64,000 bases of DNA, taken from assembly GCA_001303415.1 (NCBI GenBank), contig LJTN01000022.1, forward strand, positions 1 to 64,000. Direction: 5' to 3'. Below the pieces are notes generated by a model. It was not told the origin of the DNA and did not search any database. It saw nothing but the letters and a program-made list of their open reading frames with translations. The stretch comes from Myxococcales bacterium SG8_38. Lineage in GTDB: Bacteria > Myxococcota_A > Polyangia > Polyangiales > Houyiibacteriaceae. Positions 54,107 to 64,000 of the stretch are shown here, piece after piece. Position 1 is the first letter of the stretch, and every line of letters starts with the position of its first letter. Made by a program: the position numbers and the translations under genes.

Positions 54107-56722
54107 TCACGACGCCGCGTCGAGCGCCTGATCCGCAAGACGCGTGAGCGCTTCGCGAGCTCCTTCGAGGTCCTGCTCCAGGTCCGACAGAATCGGGGTG
54201 GCATCGCGTGTGGACGCCGACTTCTCGAGCTTCAAGCAGGTCGCCCCGAAGCGCCTGGCCCCGAGCTGTTGGCTGCTTCCGCGAACCATGTGTGCCGCAG
54301 CGCGGAGCGCCTGGAGGTCTCCGGCCTCGATGGCCTCCCTGATTTGCGCGATGCTCAACTCGGCCGTCGTGAAGAAGCTGTCGATTACGTCGCAGAGAAA
54401 GCCGGGCTCTTCTTCTTCGAGCTCGAGAAGCTGGGAGGTGATGGTCGTGTCGAGCGCATCAGGCGGGGGCTCAGAAATGCTCGCCGAGGGTCGGACCGCC
54501 CAACGGGTGAGCGCTTTCTGAAGCTGCTTCTGCGTGAAGGGCTTGGAAAGATAGTCGTCCATCCCAGCGGCAAATGCGGTTCGCCGGTCCCCGGTCATGG
54601 CGTGGGCGGTCAGCGCGATGATCGGGACGCGTCGTCCCCCGAGGTCGGTCTCGCGGGCTCGCTGGATCCGAGTGGCTTCGTATCCGTCCATCCGCGGCAT
54701 CTGCCCGTCCATGATCACCGCTGCGTAGTCGTGATCGGCCTTCAGCGCTTCGAGGGCGGCGATTCCGTCGTGGACGAGGTCGACCTCGTACCCGAGCGCA
54801 CGGAGGTGCGCCTGGATCACCTTCTGATTGACCTCGTTGTCTTCGGCTACGAGGACTTTCATCCCGTTCGAGTCGAGCTCCCGGATGCGCGGAGCCGGCA
54901 GGGAAGGACGGTCGATCTCTTGCCGTCGCGAGCTGACCGAGGTCCTGCGGTTGAGGATCTCGAGCAGGGCCGCGATGATCTTCGCGCGACGGATCGGCTT
55001 TTCGACGTAGACGCTGATGCCGGCTTCGCCGAGCTCGCTGATTTCGTGCTTGTGTGAGCACATGGCGACGAGCGAGGCCCCCCGAGCGGCGGCCGCCTGG
55101 TTGAGCTCGACCGCGCGGCTCCGCCAGTCCTTGCCGAGGCTTCGAAGATCGACGAGCGCGACGTGCGGACAGGGCCCGTGCCGGTACTCCCGCATGGCGC
55201 TGTCGAAGTTGGTGGTTGCCGAGGCTTGCATGCCCCACGCCTGCAGTCGCGCGATGAGCGTCTCGCGCGCGCGGTTGTTGCCCTCGAGCACGAGCACTCG
55301 CATGCCAGCAAGCGCTTCGGTAACTGCCTTGAGGTCCTCGGTGAGCCGTTCCTCGAGCTCGAAGCGCGTCTCGAAAAAGAAGGTGCTGCCCCGACCCGGC
55401 GTGCTGCTCAGCTGGAGGTGACCGCCCATCAACTCCACGAGCTGCCGGCAGATCGGAAGCCCGAGACCCGTCCCGCCATACTCCCGGGTGGTCGAGGCAT
55501 CCGCCTGCGAGAAAGGCCGAAAGATGCTTTCCGCGCGATCGGCCGAGATCCCGACGCCAGTGTCCGAAACGCGAAACTCGAGATCGACGTGCCACGGCCC
55601 TCGGTCCCGCACTAGGACTTCGACGACGACTTCGCCCTCCTTGGTGAACTTCAGCGCGTTGTTGACGAGGTTGGAGATCACTTGGCGGAGCCGCAAGGGG
55701 TCGCCGCAGACCTCCGTTGGGACGGTGGGATCGATCTCGGTGAGCAGCTCGATCCCTTTGGCCTGCGCCGCGGAGGCATAGTTCACGGCGATCTCTTCCG
55801 TGATGGAGACGATGTCGAAAGGCACCGATTCGAGCCGCATCTCGCCGGCCTCGATCTTGGACAGATCCAGAAGATCGTTGACGATGGCGAGGAGTGAACG
55901 GGCCGACTTGTGGACCTCGACCAGGTAGTCGTCTTGTGGCGCCGGCAATGCCGAAGCGTCCACCATTTGCAGAAGCCCGAGAATGCCGTTGAGGGGCGTG
56001 CGAACCTCGTGGCTGACGTTCGCCAAGAATTGCCCTTTGGCCTGGGCCGATGCCAAGGCCGCATCACGAGCGCGCTCGAGGGATCGAGCCTGATCGGTCG
56101 CCAGCCGGCGCATCGCACCCGCCTCTTCCGCTTCCTCGTGGAGCGTGAGCATGAGCTGCCGCCGCGACCACAGCACCAAGCCGCCGACGACGGTTGCCGC
56201 CCAAAGATGAAACAGGCCGAGGCTCAGGGCGCCCCGCGCCGAGCCCCACGCCAATGGAATCCAGCCCACGAAGACGACGCCAACCATGACCGCATACATC
56301 GAGAAGCGGTAGAGAAGGGCGCCCGCGGCCACGACTGCAATGGCGAGGGTGGTGGTGTTGCTGAGCGAGCCGCTGACCGCGAACATGGTGAGCCCCATGC
56401 CGGCAGCGACGGAAATGGTGGCCACTGAAATCGGTGTGTCGAAGCGTGGGTCATCGGTGCGCATGCCCGCCCAAACCAAGAGCACGAATCCCGACGACAG
56501 CGCGCAGATCAAGACGTGCGGCTCGTTCGGGATGAACGGCGGGCTGATCACGAAGAGGGCGGCCGCTGCTGCGTAGATGACCGACAGCACGGGCAACATG
56601 TGCGAAAGCGCCCCGAGCGAACGAAGGCGCGTCTGCTCGTCACGACGGCGCCGGCGCTCCGCCTCGCGCCGAGCCGCTGCCTCGTCCCCACCGTCCGCGA
56701 GTGGCTGCCCTGATCGGTCCAT
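54107..56722 (-). CDS. Membrane hybrid histidine kinase (TM-HK-pseudoREC-REC-Hpt)
   Basis: 871 aa; FLANVSHEVRTPLNGILGLLQMV; NLVNNALKFTKEGE; GGTGLGLPICRQLVELMGG; REC VLVAEDNEVNQKVIQ...VIMDGQMPRMDGYEAT...SKPF; Hpt-like AAHMVRGSSQQLGARR. Confidence 0.92.
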   Translation of the reverse strand: MDRSGQPLADGGDEAAARREAERRRRRDEQTRLRSLGALSHMLPVLSVIYAAAAALFVISPPFIPNEPHVLICALSSGFVLLVWAGMRTDDPRFDTPISVATISVAAGMGLTMFAVSGSLSNTTTLAIAVVAAGALLYRFSMYAVMVGVVFVGWIPLAWGSARGALSLGLFHLWAATVVGGLVLWSRRQLMLTLHEEAEEAGAMRRLATDQARSLERARDAALASAQAKGQFLANVSHEVRTPLNGILGLLQMVDASALPAPQDDYLVEVHKSARSLLAIVNDLLDLSKIEAGEMRLESVPFDIVSITEEIAVNYASAAQAKGIELLTEIDPTVPTEVCGDPLRLRQVISNLVNNALKFTKEGEVVVEVLVRDRGPWHVDLEFRVSDTGVGISADRAESIFRPFSQADASTTREYGGTGLGLPICRQLVELMGGHLQLSSTPGRGSTFFFETRFELEERLTEDLKAVTEALAGMRVLVLEGNNRARETLIARLQAWGMQASATTNFDSAMREYRHGPCPHVALVDLRSLGKDWRSRAVELNQAAAARGASLVAMCSHKHEISELGEAGISVYVEKPIRRAKIIAALLEILNRRTSVSSRRQEIDRPSLPAPRIRELDSNGMKVLVAEDNEVNQKVIQAHLRALGYEVDLVHDGIAALEALKADHDYAAVIMDGQMPRMDGYEATRIQRARETDLGGRRVPIIALTAHAMTGDRRTAFAAGMDDYLSKPFTQKQLQKALTRWAVRPSASISEPPPDALDTTITSQLLELEEEEPGFLCDVIDSFFTTAELSIAQIREAIEAGDLQALRAAAHMVRGSSQQLGARRFGATCLKLEKSASTRDATPILSDLEQDLEGAREALTRLADQALDAAS

Positions 56723-56829
56723 CCCCTCTACACAAGCTGCCTGAGCGGCGCGGCAATGTCACAACATCACCCCTAAAGACGAGACTTAATCCTCCAAAAA
56801 AGGCGCCGTCCGCTTTTGGAAGGGGCTAA

Positions 56830-58935
<2,106 letters not shown>

Positions 58936-60078
58936 TTAGAGCTCGGGGAGCGCTCGCGCCAAACGCCGAAGCCCCTCTTCGATTTGGTCTCGGGAGGTGG
59001 CGAAGCTGAAACGCACGAAGCCTTCCGCCGCTTCCCCGAAATCGCGTCCCGGTCCGAGCGCCACATGCGCCTTTTCGAGAATGTCGAACGACAAGGTGAG
59101 TGAGTCTCGCCCGAAGTGGCGCATGTCGACCAACACGTAGAAGGCGCCAGGCGGATCGATGGGAATCGAAAGACCCATCTTTCGTAGTTCGTCGACCATG
59201 ATGCGCCGCCTTGCGGCGTACTCCTGTCGCATGCGCTCGACGTGCTCGGCTCCATGCGCCAGCGCAGCAAGGCCCGCATGTTGCACGAACTCGGACGTGG
59301 AGATGAAGAAGCTCTGCATCAGGCTTTGCAGCGGCCGCATGGCGATCATAGGAGCGATGAGATAGCCCAAGCGAAACCCCGTCATCGCATAGCGTTTGGA
59401 GAAGCCATCGAGCACGTAGCACTGCTCGGTGAATTGCAGCGGCGATGTGACGCGTGCGCCGTCGTAGGTCAGCCCGTCGTAGATCTCGTCGGACAAGATC
59501 GGAATGCCGAGCTCGCTCAGTCCTTCGATCACCTCTTGCGGCTGTACGGCGCCCGTCGGGTTGGCGGGGGAAGCAAGCAGGATGGCCCGTGTGCGGGGCG
59601 TGACCGCAGCACGCACGCGTGAGACATCGATGACGAAGCCGTCCTCGGGCCCGGTAGGAACCAGAACCGGCTTGCCGCCGCAGACCGCGATCATGTTCGG
59701 ATAGCAGGGGTAGTGTGGCGTCGCGAGGATGACCTCGTCCCCTGTATCGACGAGCAAGTTCAGGCACAGCAAGATCGCAGGCGACGTCCCGCTGGTCACC
59801 ACGACTTGATCGGGGCTGACAGCAACGCCGCGGCGCGCTTCGCAGTCCTTTGCGATCGCTTCGCGCAGCGGAAACACGCCGCGGCTGTCGGTGTAGTGCG
59901 TTTCTCCGGACTGCAGCGAATCGACCGCGGCTCGCACCGCCTCGGGGGGCGCGTCGAAATCCGGCTCGCCGACGCCCAGTTGGACGATCGAAATCCCCTC
60001 TCGGGCCATGGCCATGCCCCTCTCCATGACTTCCATGGCGAGGAACGGCTCCACTTCCTGCGTGCGCTTCGCGAACAT
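58936..60078 (-). CDS. Pyridoxal-phosphate aminotransferase class I/II
   Basis: Start MFAKRTQEVEPFLAMEVMERG; QLGVGEPDFDAPPEAV; ASPANPTGAVQPQEV; ILSDEIYDGLTYDG; DGFSKRYAMTGFRLGYL. Confidence 0.94.
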   Translation of the reverse strand: MFAKRTQEVEPFLAMEVMERGMAMAREGISIVQLGVGEPDFDAPPEAVRAAVDSLQSGETHYTDSRGVFPLREAIAKDCEARRGVAVSPDQVVVTSGTSPAILLCLNLLVDTGDEVILATPHYPCYPNMIAVCGGKPVLVPTGPEDGFVIDVSRVRAAVTPRTRAILLASPANPTGAVQPQEVIEGLSELGIPILSDEIYDGLTYDGARVTSPLQFTEQCYVLDGFSKRYAMTGFRLGYLIAPMIAMRPLQSLMQSFFISTSEFVQHAGLAALAHGAEHVERMRQEYAARRRIMVDELRKMGLSIPIDPPGAFYVLVDMRHFGRDSLTLSFDILEKAHVALGPGRDFGEAAEGFVRFSFATSRDQIEEGLRRLARALPEL

Positions 60079-60217
60079 GGGGAGAGGCTCTACGGCCCTA
60101 ACTGTCCGAGATCTAGCCGGTTCCAGGCTAGAGGTCCGCCGCACCTCCGGTAGACTCCGCTCCTTCTGGGTAAAAAGCCTTTGAATCTCGCACGATTACG
60201 GGTATGGAACCTGTTCG

Positions 60218-60736
60218 ATGGAGTCGCTCGTCGTCACGGTGATTGGGAAGGATCGGCCTGGCCTCGTCGAGTCGATCTCGGCGGTCATCGAGGCGCACGG
60301 CGGAAGCTGGGTCGAAAGCCGGATGTCGCGGCTGGCGGGTCAATTCGCGGGGATTTTGCGCGCGAGCGTGCCGGCGGTGCGAGCAGACGCCCTGACGGAA
60401 GCCCTCGAGGCGCTGCGCTCCGGCGGCCTGCGCGTCGTGATCGAACGCGGCTTCGAGGAGGTGCCTCCCGAGGGGCACGTCATCCTGCTCGATCTAGTCG
60501 GGGGCGACCGTCCCGGCATCGTTCACAAGATTTCCGAAGCGCTGGCCGCGCGCGGCGTGAACGTCGACGAGCTCAACACCGAGTGCGAGGGAGCGCCGTG
60601 GTCCGGCGACACGCTGTTCAAGGCCAAGGCGCGTCTATGGGCGCCCCAGGCGCTAAGCCTCGATGACCTGCGAGAAAGCCTCGAGGCCATCGCCGGCGAC
60701 CTGATGGTCGACATCACCGTGGCCGAGCCCGAGTAG
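60218..60736 (+). CDS. gcvR: ACT-domain protein, glycine cleavage system transcriptional repressor-like
   Basis: 172 aa; MESLVVTVIGKDRPGLVESISAVIEAHGGSWVESRMSRLAGQFAGIL; second ACT LDLVGGDRPGIVHKISEALAARGVNVDELNTE. Confidence 0.88.
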   Translation: MESLVVTVIGKDRPGLVESISAVIEAHGGSWVESRMSRLAGQFAGILRASVPAVRADALTEALEALRSGGLRVVIERGFEEVPPEGHVILLDLVGGDRPGIVHKISEALAARGVNVDELNTECEGAPWSGDTLFKAKARLWAPQALSLDDLRESLEAIAGDLMVDITVAEPE

Positions 60737-62518
60737 CGCGCTCGCTCGTGCGCGTGGGAATCGGCGAAGAAGCCGGCGGGCCGCACGAGCCTTTTCCTCG
60801 GCAGTCATCGACATTCGAAGCGTTGCAAAGCGATACATCGCGCGAACGTTTGGGAAGAGCGCCAGATGGATCTGCCAAGAGCCTTCATAGGCCGCCGCGT
60901 CGAGCGCAAACGCAAGCTGCTCGTCGTCGAGCACGAAGCTCGCATCCTCGTTTCGCATGAATTGCAGGGCACGAACGAGTCGGTCCACGGCGTGTTGGCC
61001 CGCGTCGCTGCGCGCATCATCGCCTGGGTTGAAGGAATTGCGCCGCTCGGTCCAACTCTTGCGCCAGCGCTGATCCCACGCGTACAAGAGCACGTTGTCG
61101 AAGTGAGCTAGGGCGATGAGCCTGCTCCAGCGCATGCACTGCTGCACCGTCCTGCGCGCACGAAAGCTCACCTCGGGAACCTCGTCCCGCGAGATGGGCG
61201 CCCGCAGCGGTCCGAATCGCGCTTCGATCCAGGCAAACTCTGGAGGAAAGTCGTTGGCCGCGATCTGAAGCGCGTAGCTCGGTTGTTTTCCGAGGTCCAT
61301 CGCGATGTCTTTCAGATCGTCGAAGATCTGGAACGAAGCAAGGAGATATCCCCAGCGGCGAATCGCGTCGGCATGGCGAGCGGGATCGAGCCCGAGAAGC
61401 CGCGCGCGCAGATCGAGCCACAACATCATCACCAGGTTGTTCTTTCGGTAGAAATGCCATGCCGCGTCTTGCAGGCGCATCCGATCGGCGCGACGGCCGC
61501 ATGCCGCTCGGCAAAGCGCAACCTCGTCGAGATACGTCTGAAAGCAATGATGCAGAAACAGGTGCGCCGCGCTCACGACGGCCGGCTCGGCGTCGGCGAG
61601 CAACGAGTCGATGGCTCGTCCGAGCTCGTCCAACACGTGGAACAGCTCCGATAGTGTCATGTCGAACTTCGTCGCTCGCCGATCCGGATCCACCCCGATC
61701 GCGCGAATGTGCCCCAGCGAGAGCTCACGAAGCGGTCTGTCGTCCGCGCCTTCGTGGTAGAGCGAGCGTACCAGCCGCCCGGCCGCGTCGTGTCCGCCTG
61801 TCGCCGCGGCCAGCTCGTCGAGAAGCTCGTCGGCGAGCTGCATGTAGAGGAACGCCACGTCGGCAAGCGCAACCGAGGTCGAATGCGGGATTCCCCCGGC
61901 GCCCTCGAACGCGAAGTTGTCGACCAGGGGACCGATCTGCTCGATGGCGAAAAAAGTCCGACGCACGGCGGGCCGAGCCAGCACGGTGCGGGGCAAGCGC
62001 GCTCGGATCCGCCTGCGCCGCGTCCAGTAGAAGGGCAGCATCGCTCCATGCCGAAAGAAGTCTCGGCTTTGCCGGCACTTCTGCACGAGGATCGCTCGCA
62101 CCGGACGTCTGCCACGCAGCCGTTCCCAACGTTCGATCGCCTCGGCCAGCTTCGTCGATACCGTGCCGGCCTCGTGCCCGGTTCCGGGCTCTGGGTGCAA
62201 TAGCAACAACGTTTCGTACCGGAGGGCCACCTCCTCCAGCCCCTCGCGGCCGGCGATCGCGAGCGCGAGCTGCCTCTCCCGACCGCGAAGCTTGCCGAGC
62301 AACGACGCGGCTTTGTCGTGCTCGGCCGGCACACCGTGGGTGTGCAGCCACGCAAGCCGCGTGCTCACGACGGCCTCGAGCTCCTTCGACGCCGCCTCGC
62401 ATGCACCGAGGTCCGCACGCATGTAGGGGTGCCGGCTCAGCGCCACTTCGAGATCCCGCACAATCGCAAGCTCGTCCTGGTCGAAACAGGGCAGGGTCAT
62501 GCGATCGCCGGATGCCAT
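60653..62518 (-). CDS. Putative class I isoprenoid biosynthesis-type enzyme
   Basis: Start MASGDRMTLPCFDQDELAIV; all-helical; acidic motifs FLYMQLADELLDELAA and FQIFDDLKDIAMDLGKQPSYAL (DDxxD). Confidence 0.6.
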   Translation of the reverse strand: MASGDRMTLPCFDQDELAIVRDLEVALSRHPYMRADLGACEAASKELEAVVSTRLAWLHTHGVPAEHDKAASLLGKLRGRERQLALAIAGREGLEEVALRYETLLLLHPEPGTGHEAGTVSTKLAEAIERWERLRGRRPVRAILVQKCRQSRDFFRHGAMLPFYWTRRRRIRARLPRTVLARPAVRRTFFAIEQIGPLVDNFAFEGAGGIPHSTSVALADVAFLYMQLADELLDELAAATGGHDAAGRLVRSLYHEGADDRPLRELSLGHIRAIGVDPDRRATKFDMTLSELFHVLDELGRAIDSLLADAEPAVVSAAHLFLHHCFQTYLDEVALCRAACGRRADRMRLQDAAWHFYRKNNLVMMLWLDLRARLLGLDPARHADAIRRWGYLLASFQIFDDLKDIAMDLGKQPSYALQIAANDFPPEFAWIEARFGPLRAPISRDEVPEVSFRARRTVQQCMRWSRLIALAHFDNVLLYAWDQRWRKSWTERRNSFNPGDDARSDAGQHAVDRLVRALQFMRNEDASFVLDDEQLAFALDAAAYEGSWQIHLALFPNVRAMYRFATLRMSMTAEEKARAARRLLRRFPRARASALLGLGHGDVDHQVAGDGLEAFSQVIEA

Positions 62519-62596
62519 CGGGGACTTGGGTTGTGACACGGGATTCGCGCGCGCTCCAATTCCGAGGCGCTTGGTGCTAGGGTCGGTATTCGAACC

Positions 62597-64000
62597 ATGG
62601 CTACAACACCGCGAAAAGCAAGCTTGATCGCACCGTTCCGGCGCATTGCCATGGCCACCGAAAACGCGCTCGAGCTGGCCCGGCTCGGCCACTTCACCGA
62701 CCCCCAGCACGCCCCCTACAAGGTCGCGCATCAGATGCGCATTGCGCGCCTGCGCCGGTATGGAGGTGACGATCATCACCCGAGCGTGCCAGCGCCTCTT
62801 CTGTTGATTCCTCCGCTCATGGTGACTGCGGAGATTTACGACGTCGCGCCCGACATCAGCGGGGTCACGGCGCTCACGCGGATGGGCCTCGACGTGTGGG
62901 TGATCGACTTCGGCTCTCCGGAGCAAGAAGAGGGCGGCATGAAACGCACGCTCGACGATCACGTCAAGGCCGTGAGCCATGCGATCGACTTCGTCCGCGA
63001 CACGACCGGTCACGACGTCCATCTGCTCGGCTACTCGCAAGGCGGAATGTTCGCCTACCAAACTGCCGCCTACCGAGCGTCCGAAGGCATCGCCTCGTTG
63101 GTGACTTTTGGAAGCCCAGTCGACATTCACCGCAACCTACCGAAGATCGACGACACCATCGCCGGCCGGGTCTTCGAGCTCGCGCAGCAGGCCCTCGACG
63201 CGCCGCTCGACAAGCTGGAGGGCTTGCCGGGGTTTCTGACGAGCACGGGCTTCAAGCTCTTGGCGGTGCACAAAGAAGTCGGTCAGCTCCTCGACTTCGT
63301 GCGCAAGCTTCACGACCGACAGGCGCTCGAAAAGCGCGAGGCGCGACGTCGCTTCTTGGGCGGTGAGGGGTTCGTCGCTTGGCCAGGGCCGGCGCTCAAG
63401 AAGTTCATCGACGAGTTCGTGGTCCACAATCGGATGCTGTCGGGTGGCTTCGTCATCGACGGCCGCACGGTGACCCTCGCGGACATTCGCTGTCCGGTTT
63501 TGTTCTTCGTCGGCGAACGGGACACCATTGCCAACGAATCGGCCATCCGCGCCATTCGTGGCGCTGCGCCCAATGCCGAGCTTCACGAAGTCTCGATGCA
63601 CGCCGGACACTTCGGGCTCGTGGTCGGAAAGCAGGCCATGTCGTTCACGTGGCCGACCGTTGCCGCCTGGGTGCGCTGGCGCGAGGGCGTTGGCGAGCAG
63701 CCGAAGACGCTCGAGGCTCCGCCCCCGCTCGAGGAGCCCGAAGAAGCGGGGTTCGAGGAGGTGGATTTCGACGTCGAGCTCTTCTATCAGAGCCTGACCG
63801 GCGCCATCGGTGCGTTTTGGAGACGCTTCGGGCGCGCGGCAACCGACCTAGGCGAGGAGCTCGACAGCTTGCGATGGCAAGTTCCGCGGCTGGCAGTGCT
63901 GCAAAAGATGGAGCCGGAGACCCGCGTGAGCTTGGGGCTCGCGCTCTGCGAGCAAGCGACCTCGCATCCCGACAACACGTTCTTCTTGTGGCAGGGGCGT
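62597..64000 (+). CDS. PHA synthase-like alpha/beta hydrolase, probably fused to a C-terminal AMP-binding ligase; truncated at window end
   Basis: MATTPRKASLIAPFRRIAMATENALELARLGHF...LLLIPPLMVTAEIYDVAPDISGVTALTRMGLDVWVIDFGSPEQEEGG; HLLGYSQGGMFAYQTAAY; ends ...LGLALCEQATSHPDNTFFLWQGR without stop. Confidence 0.8.
   Translation, partial: MATTPRKASLIAPFRRIAMATENALELARLGHFTDPQHAPYKVAHQMRIARLRRYGGDDHHPSVPAPLLLIPPLMVTAEIYDVAPDISGVTALTRMGLDVWVIDFGSPEQEEGGMKRTLDDHVKAVSHAIDFVRDTTGHDVHLLGYSQGGMFAYQTAAYRASEGIASLVTFGSPVDIHRNLPKIDDTIAGRVFELAQQALDAPLDKLEGLPGFLTSTGFKLLAVHKEVGQLLDFVRKLHDRQALEKREARRRFLGGEGFVAWPGPALKKFIDEFVVHNRMLSGGFVIDGRTVTLADIRCPVLFFVGERDTIANESAIRAIRGAAPNAELHEVSMHAGHFGLVVGKQAMSFTWPTVAAWVRWREGVGEQPKTLEAPPPLEEPEEAGFEEVDFDVELFYQSLTGAIGAFWRRFGRAATDLGEELDSLRWQVPRLAVLQKMEPETRVSLGLALCEQATSHPDNTFFLWQGR

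Noticed and set aside
62519-63130. N-terminal extension of the 825-aa minus-strand ORF
   Set aside because: Antisense to the PhaC-like gene; the supported start is 62518.

Overview
The window is 64 kb of high-GC, densely packed bacterial chromosome. The lipoprotein style and MopE-like CDGxDNDxDGxxDE repeats suggest a myxobacterial/deltaproteobacterial-type genome (inference only). I support about 53 protein-coding genes. They include a sugar transferase/glycosyltransferase pair, a DUF3604-PPIase-HupE operon, divergent PhoX/PhoD phosphatases, Fe-SOD, MoaB, HIT, Ppx/GppA-SixA, a DUF1592/DUF1552 pair, NAD+ DNA ligase, an ACT-domain GcvR-like protein, two toxin-antitoxin loci (VapBC-like and Xre/RES-like) and many lipoproteins. 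No tRNA, rRNA, CRISPR array or intact transposon was recognised. The most interesting locus is a tight three-gene minus-strand operon at 29115-34459. It encodes a PilZ-SAM methyltransferase resembling the PhcB / 3-hydroxypalmitate methyl ester synthase family, a multi-TM HK-REC-HK fusion kinase, and a REC-kinase protein whose H-box histidine is replaced by Glu. I propose it as a rearranged phcBSRQ-like fatty-acid-ester signalling system with built-in c-di-GMP input. Other points of interest are a flippase-like/sulfatase fusion, a 22-bp near-perfect palindrome before a nitronate monooxygenase-like gene, a candidate Pho box between phoX and phoD, a hairpin overlapping a Shine-Dalgarno sequence, a decayed pectinacetylesterase-like gene, an SRD5A-like reductase and a PhaC-like/AMP-ligase fusion cut by the window end. 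All calls come from reading the sequence; no database search was run.
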